Assembly: GCF_042850945.1 (NCBI RefSeq)
Contig: NZ_AP031496.1
Location: 2,170,001 to 2,234,000, forward strand
Direction: 5' to 3'
DNA from: Halioxenophilus aromaticivorans
Lineage (GTDB): Bacteria; Pseudomonadota; Gammaproteobacteria; Pseudomonadales; Cellvibrionaceae
DNA: 64,000 nucleotides
Shown here: positions 34,193 to 43,367 of the stretch, piece by piece
Position numbering within the stretch: position 1 is the first letter of the stretch
Layout of the letters: each line of letters begins with the position of its first letter
Notes under the pieces: model-generated
What the model was told of the DNA's origin: nothing
Database searches by the model: none
The model's input: only the letters and a program-made list of their open reading frames with translations
Program-made: the position numbers and the translations under genes

Positions 34193-35410
34193 ATGAGTTT
34201 GTCGTCGCTAGGGACCAAACCAGGCCAGGTTAAGCCAAGAAAACCCAGCCCGCTGTTGGCTGTTGCTAAACAGCGCATGGCCAACCCCTGGGGCGCGGAG
34301 TCAAATTCGGCGGGCAATCGACATTTTAGTTTGTTGGAAACCCGAGTCGATGAACTCAGTCAACGACTCACCGACCTGCAATCGGAGCAGGAGACCACGG
34401 CGGAACACAATCAGGTATTGCATGGGCGTTTAAGTGCCATTTTGGATTTGGTTCCGGCGGGCATTATTTTGCTCGACAGCCAGGGCAAAATTACCCAGTG
34501 CAATCGACTGGCGGAGCAATTACTGGATTGCAGTCTCCCCGAGCAACTGTGGCGTCAAGTCTCTCAGCAATGTTTTAAGCGGCGCATGGACGATGGCCAC
34601 GAAATTTCCACCACCACCGGTAAGCGTTTGTCGGTGTCCACCCGTGGTGTGGGTGATGGGGCTGGCCAGATCGTGATGTTATCCGATCAAACGGAAACCC
34701 GCCGCTTACAAGCCGAGGTCAGTCATCAGCAACGTTTATCCGCTCTGGGGCAAATGGTATCAGCCCTGGCACACCAAATAAGAACGCCGCTGTCTGCGGC
34801 CATGCTGTACGCCTCCCACCTATGTGATCAACCCTTGGCCGCAACCCAGCGTGATAGGTTCTCCCATAAATTAAGGTCTCGTTTACTGCACATGGAGCGG
34901 CAGGTGCGGGATATGTTGCTGTTTGTGAAAGGCGAGTTACCACTCAACGACCAAGTGGACCGAGCGCACTTTTTGGCAGAGTTAAAAGAGGCGCTGGAGG
35001 TGCCGGTGGCAGAATCTGGCGTAAGCGTAGACTGGGAGGTTGGTGATACCGATTTTAACCTACGCTGCAACAGCGATGCCCTGATCAACGCCATTCTAAA
35101 TTTGGTGAATAACGCCATTCAGGCCTACGACGAAACTGCCAGTACTGAAAAACGCCTGCGCATAGCAATGTCGGTGGAGCAAGATCAACTCCACGTGAGT
35201 GTGCGTGACTACGGCCCGGGCATCAGCGATACGCTGTTGGCCAAATTGGCTCAGCCTTTTGTTACCACCAAACCCCAGGGCACCGGGTTGGGTCTGTCCG
35301 TGGTGCGAGCGGTGGCGAGTGCGCACGCCGGCCAGCTTCAGCTAGACCAGCAACAGCCGGGGCTGCTGGCCCGTATAGTGTTGCCCTGTCAGGCCAACAC
35401 TGGCGAATAA
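34193..35410 (+). CDS. fleS: Flagellar sensor histidine kinase FleS
   Basis: A 405-residue soluble kinase with no transmembrane segment. A coiled coil (about 48-80) leads into a PAS domain (about 80-165, ILDLVPAGIILLDSQGKI). The dimerisation box SALAHQIRTPLSA carries the phosphorylated histidine (about H194), and the ATPase domain has NLVNNAIQAYDE, RDYGPGIS and GTGLGLSVV. The ATG at 34193 has an AGGAA site; an upstream in-frame ATG at 34106 is less likely. It phosphorylates FleR to start class III (hook, basal body) genes. The sigma-54 promoter lies upstream. Confidence 0.94.
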   Translation: MSLSSLGTKPGQVKPRKPSPLLAVAKQRMANPWGAESNSAGNRHFSLLETRVDELSQRLTDLQSEQETTAEHNQVLHGRLSAILDLVPAGIILLDSQGKITQCNRLAEQLLDCSLPEQLWRQVSQQCFKRRMDDGHEISTTTGKRLSVSTRGVGDGAGQIVMLSDQTETRRLQAEVSHQQRLSALGQMVSALAHQIRTPLSAAMLYASHLCDQPLAATQRDRFSHKLRSRLLHMERQVRDMLLFVKGELPLNDQVDRAHFLAELKEALEVPVAESGVSVDWEVGDTDFNLRCNSDALINAILNLVNNAIQAYDETASTEKRLRIAMSVEQDQLHVSVRDYGPGISDTLLAKLAQPFVTTKPQGTGLGLSVVRAVASAHAGQLQLDQQQPGLLARIVLPCQANTGE

Positions 35411-35443
35411 CTATTTTTGCCTATTATTGGAACAGGTTTGAAC

Positions 35444-36886
35444 ATGTTTGAAATTAACGATAATCGTAACGTCAATCTTGTCCTCGTCGAGGACGACCTC
35501 AGCCTCCGAGAGGCGATTAAAGACAGCCTAGAGCTGGCTGGGTTTAGCGTACAAACGGCGGCCAATGGTGAGCAAGCATTAGCTTTGATGGCACATCGCA
35601 GCGATGTCCATATGTTGGTGTCGGATGTGAATATGCCGGTAATGGATGGTTATCAATTGCTCGGCCACATGCGCAGCGATTACCCACACATTCCGGTTTT
35701 ACTAATGACTGCCTATGGCACGATTAATCAGTCGGTAAGAGCTATCCAGGACGGGGCGGTGGATTATCTGGTTAAGCCCTTCGAGCCGCAGGTGCTTACC
35801 GAGCTGGTGTGCCGATTCACGGCAGGTCGTTGCTCATCTGCGCCCAATGAGCCGGTGGCTGCGGCTCCCTCAAGCCGGGAATTGTTGGCACTGGCCAGGC
35901 GTGTCGCGCGCAGCGATTCCACGGCGCTAATCCTAGGCGAGTCCGGAACCGGTAAAGAAGTACTGGCTCGTTTTGTACACGATAACTCCAGCCGGGCTGA
36001 TAAACCCTTTGTCGCCATTAACTGCGCCGCCATTCCAGAATCGATGTTGGAATCCATTCTGTTTGGCCACGAAAAAGGCGCCTACACCGGCGCTCACAGT
36101 GCGGCACCGGGCAAGTTTGAACAGGCCAACGGCGGCACCTTATTGTTGGATGAGATTTCTGAAATGGACATTGGCTTGCAAGCTAAGTTATTGCGGGTGC
36201 TGCAAGAAAAAGAAGTAGAGCGTTTAGGTGGCCGTAAAACCATTGCCCTAGATGTACGTGTTATTGCCACCTCAAACCGATCCATGTTGGAAGAGGTGAG
36301 GGCAGGCCGATTCCGTGAGGATTTGTACTACCGTCTAAGTGTGTTGCCGCTGCAGTGGCAACCACTGCGCCATCGGCCGGAAGATATTGTGCCGCTAGCG
36401 CAACAGCTGCTCACTAAACACGCCCGCAAGCAGCATCGCTCAGGTGTGACTTTAACCGAAAGCGCCCAGGCCGCGCTGGTGCGCCACCCTTGGCCTGGCA
36501 ACGTGCGTGAATTGGACAACGTTATGCAGCGATCGCTGATTTTGCAGGAAGGCTATACCATTTCTGAGCAAGATCTTGGGCTGGATATTCTGTCCGGCGA
36601 TACAACTCACGTGTCCGTTGAAAATAGTGCCAATAATTCGTCTTTGGTGCCGCGGCCGGAAACTGAACCGGCAAGTCAAAGCTTGGATACAACCGCTGGT
36701 CTGGCTTCGGGATTATTAGGCCAGGATTTAAAACAGCGCGAGTTTGAAGTGATCGTAAGCACTATCCGCCAACAAAAAGGCAGCCGTAAACTGGCGGCAG
36801 AAGCCCTGGGTATTAGCCCGCGTACACTGCGTTACAAAATTGCCCGATTCCGCGACGCGGGGTTAATGGTAGAAGATCGTTTATAA
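35444..36886 (+). CDS. fleR: Flagellar response regulator FleR
   Basis: A 480-residue NtrC-type regulator. The receiver domain (about 10-125) has the acidic pair in LVLVEDDLSLR and the phospho-acceptor in LVSDVNMPVMDG. The AAA+ domain has GESGTGKEVLARFVH, the loop HEKGAYTGAHS (Tyr where most relatives have Phe) and a Walker B segment LLLDEISEMD; a Fis-type helix-turn-helix (about 445-475) is at the end. The start at 35444 follows an AACAGG sequence; the first in-frame TTG at 35417 is unlikely. It is cotranscribed with fleS (33 bases apart) and activates class III promoters with RpoN. Confidence 0.95.
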   Translation: MFEINDNRNVNLVLVEDDLSLREAIKDSLELAGFSVQTAANGEQALALMAHRSDVHMLVSDVNMPVMDGYQLLGHMRSDYPHIPVLLMTAYGTINQSVRAIQDGAVDYLVKPFEPQVLTELVCRFTAGRCSSAPNEPVAAAPSSRELLALARRVARSDSTALILGESGTGKEVLARFVHDNSSRADKPFVAINCAAIPESMLESILFGHEKGAYTGAHSAAPGKFEQANGGTLLLDEISEMDIGLQAKLLRVLQEKEVERLGGRKTIALDVRVIATSNRSMLEEVRAGRFREDLYYRLSVLPLQWQPLRHRPEDIVPLAQQLLTKHARKQHRSGVTLTESAQAALVRHPWPGNVRELDNVMQRSLILQEGYTISEQDLGLDILSGDTTHVSVENSANNSSLVPRPETEPASQSLDTTAGLASGLLGQDLKQREFEVIVSTIRQQKGSRKLAAEALGISPRTLRYKIARFRDAGLMVEDRL

Positions 36887-37084
36887 ACGGTTTTAGTGTC
36901 ACAATCCTGTCACCTCAAACACGAAAAATACGCTTGACCGCGTTGGTCTTCAACGGTAACTTCGCGAATGTTGACCGTTGGCCAATTCAGTCTTGGTGGG
37001 GGGTTGTCTAGTGGTACACCAGCCAAGCTGTAGCCGCGGTGATTCTTGCAAGCGACTTAACAAATAGTTGTAGAGGACGGGATT

Positions 37085-37282
37085 ATGCGTGACCAGCTAA
37101 CAAATGATGGAATAGACTCCGATGCCGTTTTGTCATCGGGGGTTGGCGACGACGTAGAAGCTTTTGCGGAAAAGAATCAACAGCTTGATGCTCGTAGGCG
37201 ATTGGAAGATGCCTTGGAAGAGCGCAGATTAAGCAGAGAGATTCAAGAGTTTGAGTTTGATCTAGACGATTTTGAAGACTAA
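37085..37282 (+). CDS. PA3496-family small protein
   Basis: A 65-residue acidic protein with the family core ARRRLEDALEERRLSREIQE and a C-terminal acidic tail (FEFDLDDFED). It resembles the PA3496 family of small pseudomonad proteins with a suspected envelope role; no biochemical function is established. An AGAGGA ribosome site precedes the ATG. It stands alone between fleR and fliE and is followed by a G+C-rich hairpin (37328-37352). Confidence 0.75.
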   Translation: MRDQLTNDGIDSDAVLSSGVGDDVEAFAEKNQQLDARRRLEDALEERRLSREIQEFEFDLDDFED

Positions 37283-37417
37283 CTTCCAATTCGTAATAGC
37301 GTTAAATTACGGCTAACCACTGAAACCGGCTGGCAGGCTTGTTTTGCCAGCCCGGCCCCCGGCGTGGCGATTTCGCCTTTACGCGTTCTTTTTTATTATC
37401 AAAAATTTTCCCAATAC

Positions 37418-37463
37418 AGTGACTAGTAGTACTTAGAAGTAGTCACTAGTAGTAGTCACTAGA
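37418..37463. repeat. Short tandem and inverted CTAG-containing repeats
   Basis: A 13-mer AGTAGTCACTAG(T/A) is repeated directly at 37438-37450 and 37451-37463 with one mismatch. AGTGACT at 37418-37424 is the inverse of AGTCACT in both copies. The cluster lies about 105 bases upstream of the first sigma-54-like element of fliE, where an activator site would be expected. Confidence 0.75.
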
Positions 37464-37568
37464 AGTAGTTCTCCGCCCTTACTGAGAAATAACTGCGAAC
37501 GTTAATGGCTTGGCAAACCGGTCCTCGGCCGGCGGCAAGTTCTCGGCTTGCCACGCGGCAACTTTTAA

Positions 37569-37612
37569 AGGGCACATTCTTGCCGCTGGCAAACTCTGGC
37601 CCATTTTGTGCT
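37569..37612 (+). promoter_or_regulatory. Two candidate sigma-54 promoters for fliE
   Basis: AGGGCACATTCTTGCC (37569-37584) and TGGCCCATTTTGTGCT (37597-37612) both keep GG-N10-GC spacing. The first has a perfect TTGC but a weak -24; the second has a good -24 (TGGCCC) but GTGC. Only one may be active. Confidence 0.4.
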
Positions 37613-37750
37613 CTGTATATAAAAGAGCATAAGCAGTGGCGGTTTTCTGACGTTTTAATGTCTCCAGCATATAAGCGTCAAACAAATCTACCGCACTTTG
37701 CTTATAGATCCGCGTACCAATAACGCCAGGGTATCACAGAGGAATTTCCG

Positions 37751-38122
37751 GTGAACGTCAGTAACCGTCCAGACATTAACCAGCTACTGCTGAACATGCG
37801 CGACATCAAGTCCCAGGTACAGGCTCCCAGCCAGTCGCCTGCTGCTTTGGATGTGGCCGATGGGATTAGCCGCCCTGGTTTAAATGTTCAAGATACCACA
37901 CCGGCGTTTGGCGAATTGTTTAACAAGGCCATAGATAACGTTAATGGCCTCCAGCAAAACGCATCTGCGTTATCGTCGGCCTACGCGCGCGGCGATGAAT
38001 CGGTAGACATTACTGATGTAATGATCGCTTCTGAAAAATCCAGAGTGGGTTTTCAGGCTACAGTCCAGGTGCGCAATAAGGTGATTGAAGCCTACCAAGA
38101 CATCATGAATATGCCCATATAA
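37751..38122 (+). CDS. fliE: Flagellar hook-basal body protein FliE
   Basis: A 123-residue FliE, the adaptor joining the MS ring to the proximal rod. The conserved region is TPAFGELFNKAIDNVNGLQQ and the C-terminal part SRVGFQATVQVRNKVIEAYQ, ending DIMNMPI. The start codon is GTG with an AGGAA site eight bases upstream. It leads the fliEFGHIJ operon; fliF follows after 21 bases. Confidence 0.96.
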   Translation: MNVSNRPDINQLLLNMRDIKSQVQAPSQSPAALDVADGISRPGLNVQDTTPAFGELFNKAIDNVNGLQQNASALSSAYARGDESVDITDVMIASEKSRVGFQATVQVRNKVIEAYQDIMNMPI

Positions 38123-38143
38123 CCGGTGGATCGACGTTAGATT

Positions 38144-39853
38144 ATGGCAACAAGTGCGGCATTAGATGAGTCGGCAGCCGCGAGCGATACCAGCGAGCGC
38201 AAAACCGGCGGCAACAATTTAATCGACGGATTTAATAATTTAAATCTGATTCGTCAGGCTGGTTTAATGGTGGGCTTGGCCGCCAGTGTCGCCGTGGGAT
38301 TTGCAGTAGTTTTGTGGACTCAAACCGAGGACTACCGCCCGCTGTACGGAAGTCTTGACCGGCTGGATTCATCCGAAGTTGCGCAGATTCTCGAATACAA
38401 TGAAATTGAATTTAAAGTAGACCCTTCTACCAGCGCACTGTTGGTCGCTTCTGATCAACTGCACAAAGCGCGGTTAAAGCTGGCGGAAGCCGGCATTCCC
38501 GGCGAATCCTCCTCAGGCTTCGAATTACTGGATCAAGAGCAGCCCTTGGGAACCAGCCAATTTATGGAGGGCGCTCGTTACCAACGCAGCCTTGAAGGGG
38601 AACTGGCTCGCACCATTACCAGCATTAACAGTGTGCGATCTACCCGCGTGCACTTGGCCATTCCTAAGCAATCTGCGTTTGTACGCAACGCGCGCAAACC
38701 TTCGGCATCGGTGTTTTTAGAATTATTTCCTGGTCGTAATTTACAGCCAGAACAAGTTAAGGCCATTGCCAATTTAGTCGCCTCTAGTATCCCAGAATTA
38801 ATGCTGGAAGATGTCACAGTGGTGGACCAAAAGGGCAACCTGTTGTCCACCGGTGATGAAATGCTGGCCTTGGCCGAAGCTGCCCGGCAACGTGATTTTA
38901 CCCGCAAAATGGAAAGCGATTTAATTACTCGCATTAACAGTATTTTAAATCCAATCGTGGGCGACGGTAATTATCGCGCAGAAGTCAGCGCCGATGTGGA
39001 CTTCACAGAAGTAGAACAGGCGGATGAAATCTATAACCCAGATTTGGGCGCTGTACGCAGTGAACAAACCTTAGATGAACAACGTATTGGTTCAGATACC
39101 GTAGCGGGCATTCCAGGAGCATTAACCAATCAACCTCCGGGCGCCGCTGCCGCGCCAGAAGAAGCTGCGCCAGAAGGCGAGGGTGGTGCTAACGCGCCGC
39201 CATCCAATACTCGTAAACAGGCCACGCGTAATTACGAGCTGGATCGCACGGTGAGTTACACCAAACATCAGATTGGCCGCCTACAGCGGTTGTCGGTGGC
39301 CGTGGTGGTGGATGATAAAAAGTCTGTTAACCCAGAAACCGGTGAGATTGTTCGCACGCCCTGGAGCGCGGAAGAGCTGGAACGCATTACCATTTTAGTG
39401 CGCGACAGTATCGGTTTTTCCGCGGCTCGGGGGGACAGCGTTAATATTTTAAACAGCGCGTTTACAGGTATCCGTGAAGTAGAGTCCTACGAAATCCCCA
39501 TTTGGCAACAGCCTTGGTTCCAAAGCATTATTAAACAGTTGGTTGGCTTGTTAATTATCGTTGCCTTGCTGCTAGGCTTGTTGCGGCCGGTTCTAAAAAG
39601 CCTTGCCGCGGCTGGCGTGAAAGTGAAACAGGACGAGGAGGCACGTGAGCTGGCCGCATTGGAAGCCTCTGGCTTAGATGGTTTCGACGGCTTGTCCGAT
39701 GATGCCGTTACCCTCAGCGGCGGCGACGCCCTGGCACTGCCAAGCCCCGAAGAAAGTTATGAACAACAGCTCAATGCCATACGCGGCATGATCGCCGAAG
39801 ACGCCGGTCGGGTAGCGTTGGTAATCAAAGGTTGGATTAACGAAGATGGCTGA
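38144..39853 (+). CDS. fliF: Flagellar MS-ring protein FliF
   Basis: A 569-residue inner-membrane protein that builds the MS ring. It has two transmembrane segments: one near residues 45-63 (LMVGLAASVAVGFAVVLWT) and one near 470-485 (QLVGLLIIVALLLGLLRP). The periplasmic part has the ring-building motifs RPLYGSLDRLDSSEVAQILE and SVRSTRVHLAIPKQSAF. The cytoplasmic C-terminus (LVIKGWINED) binds FliG. A Pro/Ala/Glu-rich linker (about 322-350) is the variable region. The fliG start overlaps its end by eight bases. Confidence 0.97.
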   Translation: MATSAALDESAAASDTSERKTGGNNLIDGFNNLNLIRQAGLMVGLAASVAVGFAVVLWTQTEDYRPLYGSLDRLDSSEVAQILEYNEIEFKVDPSTSALLVASDQLHKARLKLAEAGIPGESSSGFELLDQEQPLGTSQFMEGARYQRSLEGELARTITSINSVRSTRVHLAIPKQSAFVRNARKPSASVFLELFPGRNLQPEQVKAIANLVASSIPELMLEDVTVVDQKGNLLSTGDEMLALAEAARQRDFTRKMESDLITRINSILNPIVGDGNYRAEVSADVDFTEVEQADEIYNPDLGAVRSEQTLDEQRIGSDTVAGIPGALTNQPPGAAAAPEEAAPEGEGGANAPPSNTRKQATRNYELDRTVSYTKHQIGRLQRLSVAVVVDDKKSVNPETGEIVRTPWSAEELERITILVRDSIGFSAARGDSVNILNSAFTGIREVESYEIPIWQQPWFQSIIKQLVGLLIIVALLLGLLRPVLKSLAAAGVKVKQDEEARELAALEASGLDGFDGLSDDAVTLSGGDALALPSPEESYEQQLNAIRGMIAEDAGRVALVIKGWINEDG

Positions 39854-40883
39854 CGATAACAACGCCAATGGGCAAGGCGGCCAAGCCGCTTCTACCCGGC
39901 CCAAATTGGAACAGGCCGCCATGCTGCTTATGTCCTTGGGGGAGGCCGACGCTGCAGAAATTTTAAAGCACTTGGGGCCGAAAGAGGTTCAGCGCTTAGG
40001 TACCGCTATGACCCAATTATCCAACGTACAACAAATGGAAGTTGAGGCGGTGTTGTCGGGCTTTTTAAACGAAGTTAGAACCCTCACCGGTCTGGGTATG
40101 GGTTCCGACAATTACATCCGTAATATGTTGGTTACCGCGTTGGGCGAAGACAAAGCCAATGGCCTTATCGACCGAATTCTGCTCGGTGGTAATACCACTG
40201 GTTTGGATACTTTAAAGTGGATGGAGGCGCGCAGTGTAGCCGATATTATCCGCAACGAGCACCCTCAAATCCAAGCCATTGTGATCGCATATCTCGACTC
40301 TGATCAATCCGCTGAAATTTTATCTTTCTTTCCGGATAAAGTGCGTTTAGAAATTATGATGCGGGTAGCCTCCTTAGATAGTGTGCAGCCAAGCGCCTTG
40401 CAGGAACTCAATAACATTCTAGAGAAACAATTCTCCGGCAGTGCTGGCTCGCAAACCAAAACCATGGGCGGTATTAAAGTCGCTGCAGAAATTGTTAACA
40501 GTTTGGACAGCAGTATTGCCAGCGACCTGTTGGAGTCCATCACCGACGTAGACGAAGATATGGGTACTCAGATTCAGGATTTGATGTTCGTCTTCGACAA
40601 CCTGAAAGAAGTGGACGATCGCGGTATCCAGACGCTGTTGCGCGAAGTGTCCTCCGATATTCTCATCATTGCTTTGAAAGGTGCCGACGAAGATCTTCAA
40701 GAAAAAATCTTCAAAAACATGTCCAAACGCGCAGCCGAGCTGCTTAAAGACGATCTGGAAACCAAAGGTCCGGTCAAGCTATCCGAAGTGGAAGGCGCGC
40801 AGAAAGAAATCCTCGTTATTGCTCGCCGTATGGCCGATGCCGGAGAAATCAATCTCGGCGGCGGTGGCGAACAGATGCTTTAG
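39846..40883 (+). CDS. fliG: Flagellar motor switch protein FliG
   Basis: A 345-residue FliG, the rotor protein that touches the stator and FliM and sets torque and direction. The order is the FliF-binding N-terminus (AAMLLMSLGEADAAEILKHL), a middle domain containing the EHPQ motif (IRNEHPQIQAIVIAYLD), and a C-terminal stator-facing domain (LMFVFDNLKEVDDRGIQTLL and LIIALKGADEDLQEKIFKNM) with the charged residues expected at the interface. The length is normal. Eight bases overlap with fliF suggest coupled translation. Confidence 0.98.
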   Translation: MADDNNANGQGGQAASTRPKLEQAAMLLMSLGEADAAEILKHLGPKEVQRLGTAMTQLSNVQQMEVEAVLSGFLNEVRTLTGLGMGSDNYIRNMLVTALGEDKANGLIDRILLGGNTTGLDTLKWMEARSVADIIRNEHPQIQAIVIAYLDSDQSAEILSFFPDKVRLEIMMRVASLDSVQPSALQELNNILEKQFSGSAGSQTKTMGGIKVAAEIVNSLDSSIASDLLESITDVDEDMGTQIQDLMFVFDNLKEVDDRGIQTLLREVSSDILIIALKGADEDLQEKIFKNMSKRAAELLKDDLETKGPVKLSEVEGAQKEILVIARRMADAGEINLGGGGEQML

Positions 40884-40922
40884 CGTCTGTTAGTCACCAT
40901 AGAGTTGATGTAGTTAGTCATC

Positions 40923-41861
40923 ATGGCAGAGCCTACCTCATGGAAACCCTGGAATATTCCGTCGCTGGATGAGACGAACCAAAGCGGTGAGGCCAGAACC
41001 ACCGCCGAAGGCGTTGAGCTGGATGAACACGAATCCATTGAGACCGTGGAGGACTGGGACGACGGTAGCCAAGCCGAAAGCGTAGAGGATGTGGAGGCCG
41101 AGGGTATTCACCTACCCAGCGCCGAAGAGCTGGAGCAGCTGCGTAAGTCGATTGAAGTAGAGGCTTACGCGGAGGGATTTGCCAAAGGTGAAGCCCACGG
41201 CCAAGAGAGCGGCCATAACAAAGCCTATCAAGAAACCAAAACCGCCATTGATCAACAAGTGCAATACTTGGCACAGTTGACCGCTGCCCTTACCAATCCC
41301 ATAGAGGAGCAAGATACCGCTATTGAGCAGATTATTCTCAATAGCGTAGTCACCATCACTAAGGCCGTTATTGGCCAGGAATTGGAATCTCGGCCTGAAC
41401 AGATATTGACAGTAGTTCAACAGGCCGTGGCGGCCCTTCCCGGGGGCGACAAGACGATCAAAATATTTTTGCACCCAGACGATATTCAGTTTGTAGAGCA
41501 GCACAGTGCCGAGCAAGAGCGCTGGCAGCTATGCTCCGATGCACAACTCAGTCGGGGAGGGTGTCGGCTGAAAACCGATGACAGCCAATTGAGCGCCACG
41601 GTTGAGGCTAGGATTGAGGCGGCTCTAGAACAATTTCGGGGTAAACAGCTAGCGGGTAGTGCGGAGGCATCACAGTCTTCGGACCAAACTCCGGTACTAT
41701 TTCCGGAAACCCAATCGGACGATGCTAGCGTCAGCCAAGACGAAACCGCCGCAGCGACAGAAACCCGAGAGATGAAACAACCTGACTCGGCATCATCCCG
41801 AGCCGGTGATGCGCAAAGCGACAACTCAAGTGAGAACCCAACAGGGCCGGCCAGTGACTGA
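40923..41861 (+). CDS. fliH: Flagellar export apparatus regulator FliH
   Basis: FliH holds the FliI ATPase at the export gate. The 312-residue protein has an acidic N-terminus, a helical rod region with the glycine-containing motif AYAEGFAKGEAHGQESGHNK (about 78-97), and the C-terminal FliH domain (about 120-235). After it comes an unusual Ser/Asp/Glu/Thr-rich tail of about 70 residues with no predicted fold. The family is commonly 230-270 residues, so the tail is extra. The last bases overlap the fliI start. Confidence 0.93.
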   Translation: MAEPTSWKPWNIPSLDETNQSGEARTTAEGVELDEHESIETVEDWDDGSQAESVEDVEAEGIHLPSAEELEQLRKSIEVEAYAEGFAKGEAHGQESGHNKAYQETKTAIDQQVQYLAQLTAALTNPIEEQDTAIEQIILNSVVTITKAVIGQELESRPEQILTVVQQAVAALPGGDKTIKIFLHPDDIQFVEQHSAEQERWQLCSDAQLSRGGCRLKTDDSQLSATVEARIEAALEQFRGKQLAGSAEASQSSDQTPVLFPETQSDDASVSQDETAAATETREMKQPDSASSRAGDAQSDNSSENPTGPASD

Positions 41862-43260
41862 TTTTATTCGTACTACTCCCTTGCAGCGGATGCAAAAGTA
41901 CAACCCCACAAGAGCTCCGGTGATTGCGCCGGTGGCCGAAGGGCGCCTCGTGCGGGTGGTGGGCATGACCATCGAAGCCGTGGGTTTGCAGGCGTCGTTG
42001 GGCCAGCAGTGCGCCATTGTTTTGGATAACGGCAAGCGCCTGGAGGCGGAAGTGGTTGGCTTCGCTGACCAAAAAGTGTATTTGATGCCAATCCAAAACC
42101 TCGATGGCCTGCGGCAAGGCGCCAGGGTTGTACCACTGAATGAACAGATGGGCATGCGTGCCAGTGACGAATTGCTTGGCCGCATTATCAATGGCTTGGG
42201 CGAACCCTTGGATGGTCTACCGAAATGGGCCGGGGAAGATCGTGTTCAGTTTACACCGAATTTAATCAACCCCTTGAAACGGCATCCCATAGCCGAGCCG
42301 TTGGATGTCGGCGTACGTGCCATTAATGCGCTACTGACCATTGGCCGCGGTCAGCGGGTGGGCTTATTTGCCGGTAGTGGTGTGGGTAAAAGTGTACTGC
42401 TGGGTATGATGACACGTTTTACCGAAGCAGAAATCGTGGTGGTTGGTTTAATCGGTGAGCGAGGCCGAGAAGTAAAAGAATTTATAGATCATAACCTAGG
42501 GCCCGAGGGATTGGCGCGTTCGGTGGTAGTGGCTTCGCCGGCGGATGACCCACCACTGATGCGGCTGCGCGCTTCGCAATTGGCCACGCGCGTTGCCGAA
42601 TATTACCGCGATCGTGGTAAGAACGTTCTTTTACTGATGGATTCCTTAACACGCTACGCCCAGGCGCAAAGAGAAATTGGGCTTGCCACCGGTGAGCCTC
42701 CCACCACCAAAGGCTATCCTCCCTCGGTGTTTTCCAAAATTCCGCAATTAGTAGAGCGCGCCGGTAATGGCGACAAGGGCGGCGGCTCAATTACCGCCAT
42801 TTACACGGTTTTAACCGAGGGCGATGACCTTCAGGACCCCATTGCTGATGCCACCCGGGCTATTCTCGATGGCCATATCGTACTGTCGCGCAGGTTGGCA
42901 GAGGAGGGACAATACCCAGCGGTAGATATTGAAGCATCCATCAGCCGGGTAATGCCCGCGGTGGTGTCGGCGGAACAACTGCAACAAGCGCAGCGCTTTA
43001 AACAGTTATTGGCCAAGTATCGTCAAAGCAAAGATTTGATCAGTATTGGCGCCTATTCCCAAGGCGCGGATCCAGTAACCGATCAAGCCATAGCATTACA
43101 GGCGTCAATGAGGGATTTTGTGTGCCAGCCAATGACGCAACCCACCAACTTTACCGAAGCCACGGCGGCATTGGCGGGATTATTCGGCAGTGCCGGCGCC
43201 AACACTGCAGGGGCGGCTGCTAGGCCAGGTAAGCCCAGTCCCTTAAAAGCAGGGCGCTAG
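41854..43260 (+). CDS. fliI: Flagellum-specific ATPase FliI
   Basis: The export ATPase, about 468 residues. Walker A is GLFAGSGVGKSVLLGM, the Walker B region is NVLLLMDSLTRYAQAQRE, and the conserved AETGLATGEPPTTKGYPPSVF-type segment is present (here starting GLATGEPPTTKGYPPSVF). The GTG at 41854 overlaps the fliH stop (GTGACTGA) and gives a normal length; ATGs at 41806 and 41809 would add 16 or 15 residues inside fliH. A Gly/Ala tail ends the protein. It energises substrate unfolding with FliH and FliJ. Confidence 0.96.
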   Translation: MTDFIRTTPLQRMQKYNPTRAPVIAPVAEGRLVRVVGMTIEAVGLQASLGQQCAIVLDNGKRLEAEVVGFADQKVYLMPIQNLDGLRQGARVVPLNEQMGMRASDELLGRIINGLGEPLDGLPKWAGEDRVQFTPNLINPLKRHPIAEPLDVGVRAINALLTIGRGQRVGLFAGSGVGKSVLLGMMTRFTEAEIVVVGLIGERGREVKEFIDHNLGPEGLARSVVVASPADDPPLMRLRASQLATRVAEYYRDRGKNVLLLMDSLTRYAQAQREIGLATGEPPTTKGYPPSVFSKIPQLVERAGNGDKGGGSITAIYTVLTEGDDLQDPIADATRAILDGHIVLSRRLAEEGQYPAVDIEASISRVMPAVVSAEQLQQAQRFKQLLAKYRQSKDLISIGAYSQGADPVTDQAIALQASMRDFVCQPMTQPTNFTEATAALAGLFGSAGANTAGAAARPGKPSPLKAGR

Positions 43261-43367
43261 CAAACCAGACCAGCAAGCAAAAATTCCAGACTCAACTACA
43301 CTTATTTTGGGGATACTGTGCATAGGTAGTCTGTGTTACGACATTGGCAAATGGGGTTTTAGATAAC

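Larger units (their letters stand above)
37283..37750. other. Intergenic region upstream of fliE
   Basis: This 468-base region contains no convincing gene. It holds an 8-bp hairpin (GGCTGGCA/TGCCAGCC, 37328-37352) without a T tract, a cluster of CTAG-centred repeats (37418-37463) and two overlapping sigma-54-like promoters (37569-37612). Confidence 0.6.

Noticed and set aside
37328..37352. Terminator after the PA3496-family gene
   Set aside because: The 8-bp hairpin is good but no T tract follows, so termination cannot be claimed; listed only as a hairpin.
37505..37723. Possible 72-residue gene upstream of fliE
   Set aside because: No ribosome site, no family resemblance, and it covers the sigma-54 promoter candidates and leader of fliE.
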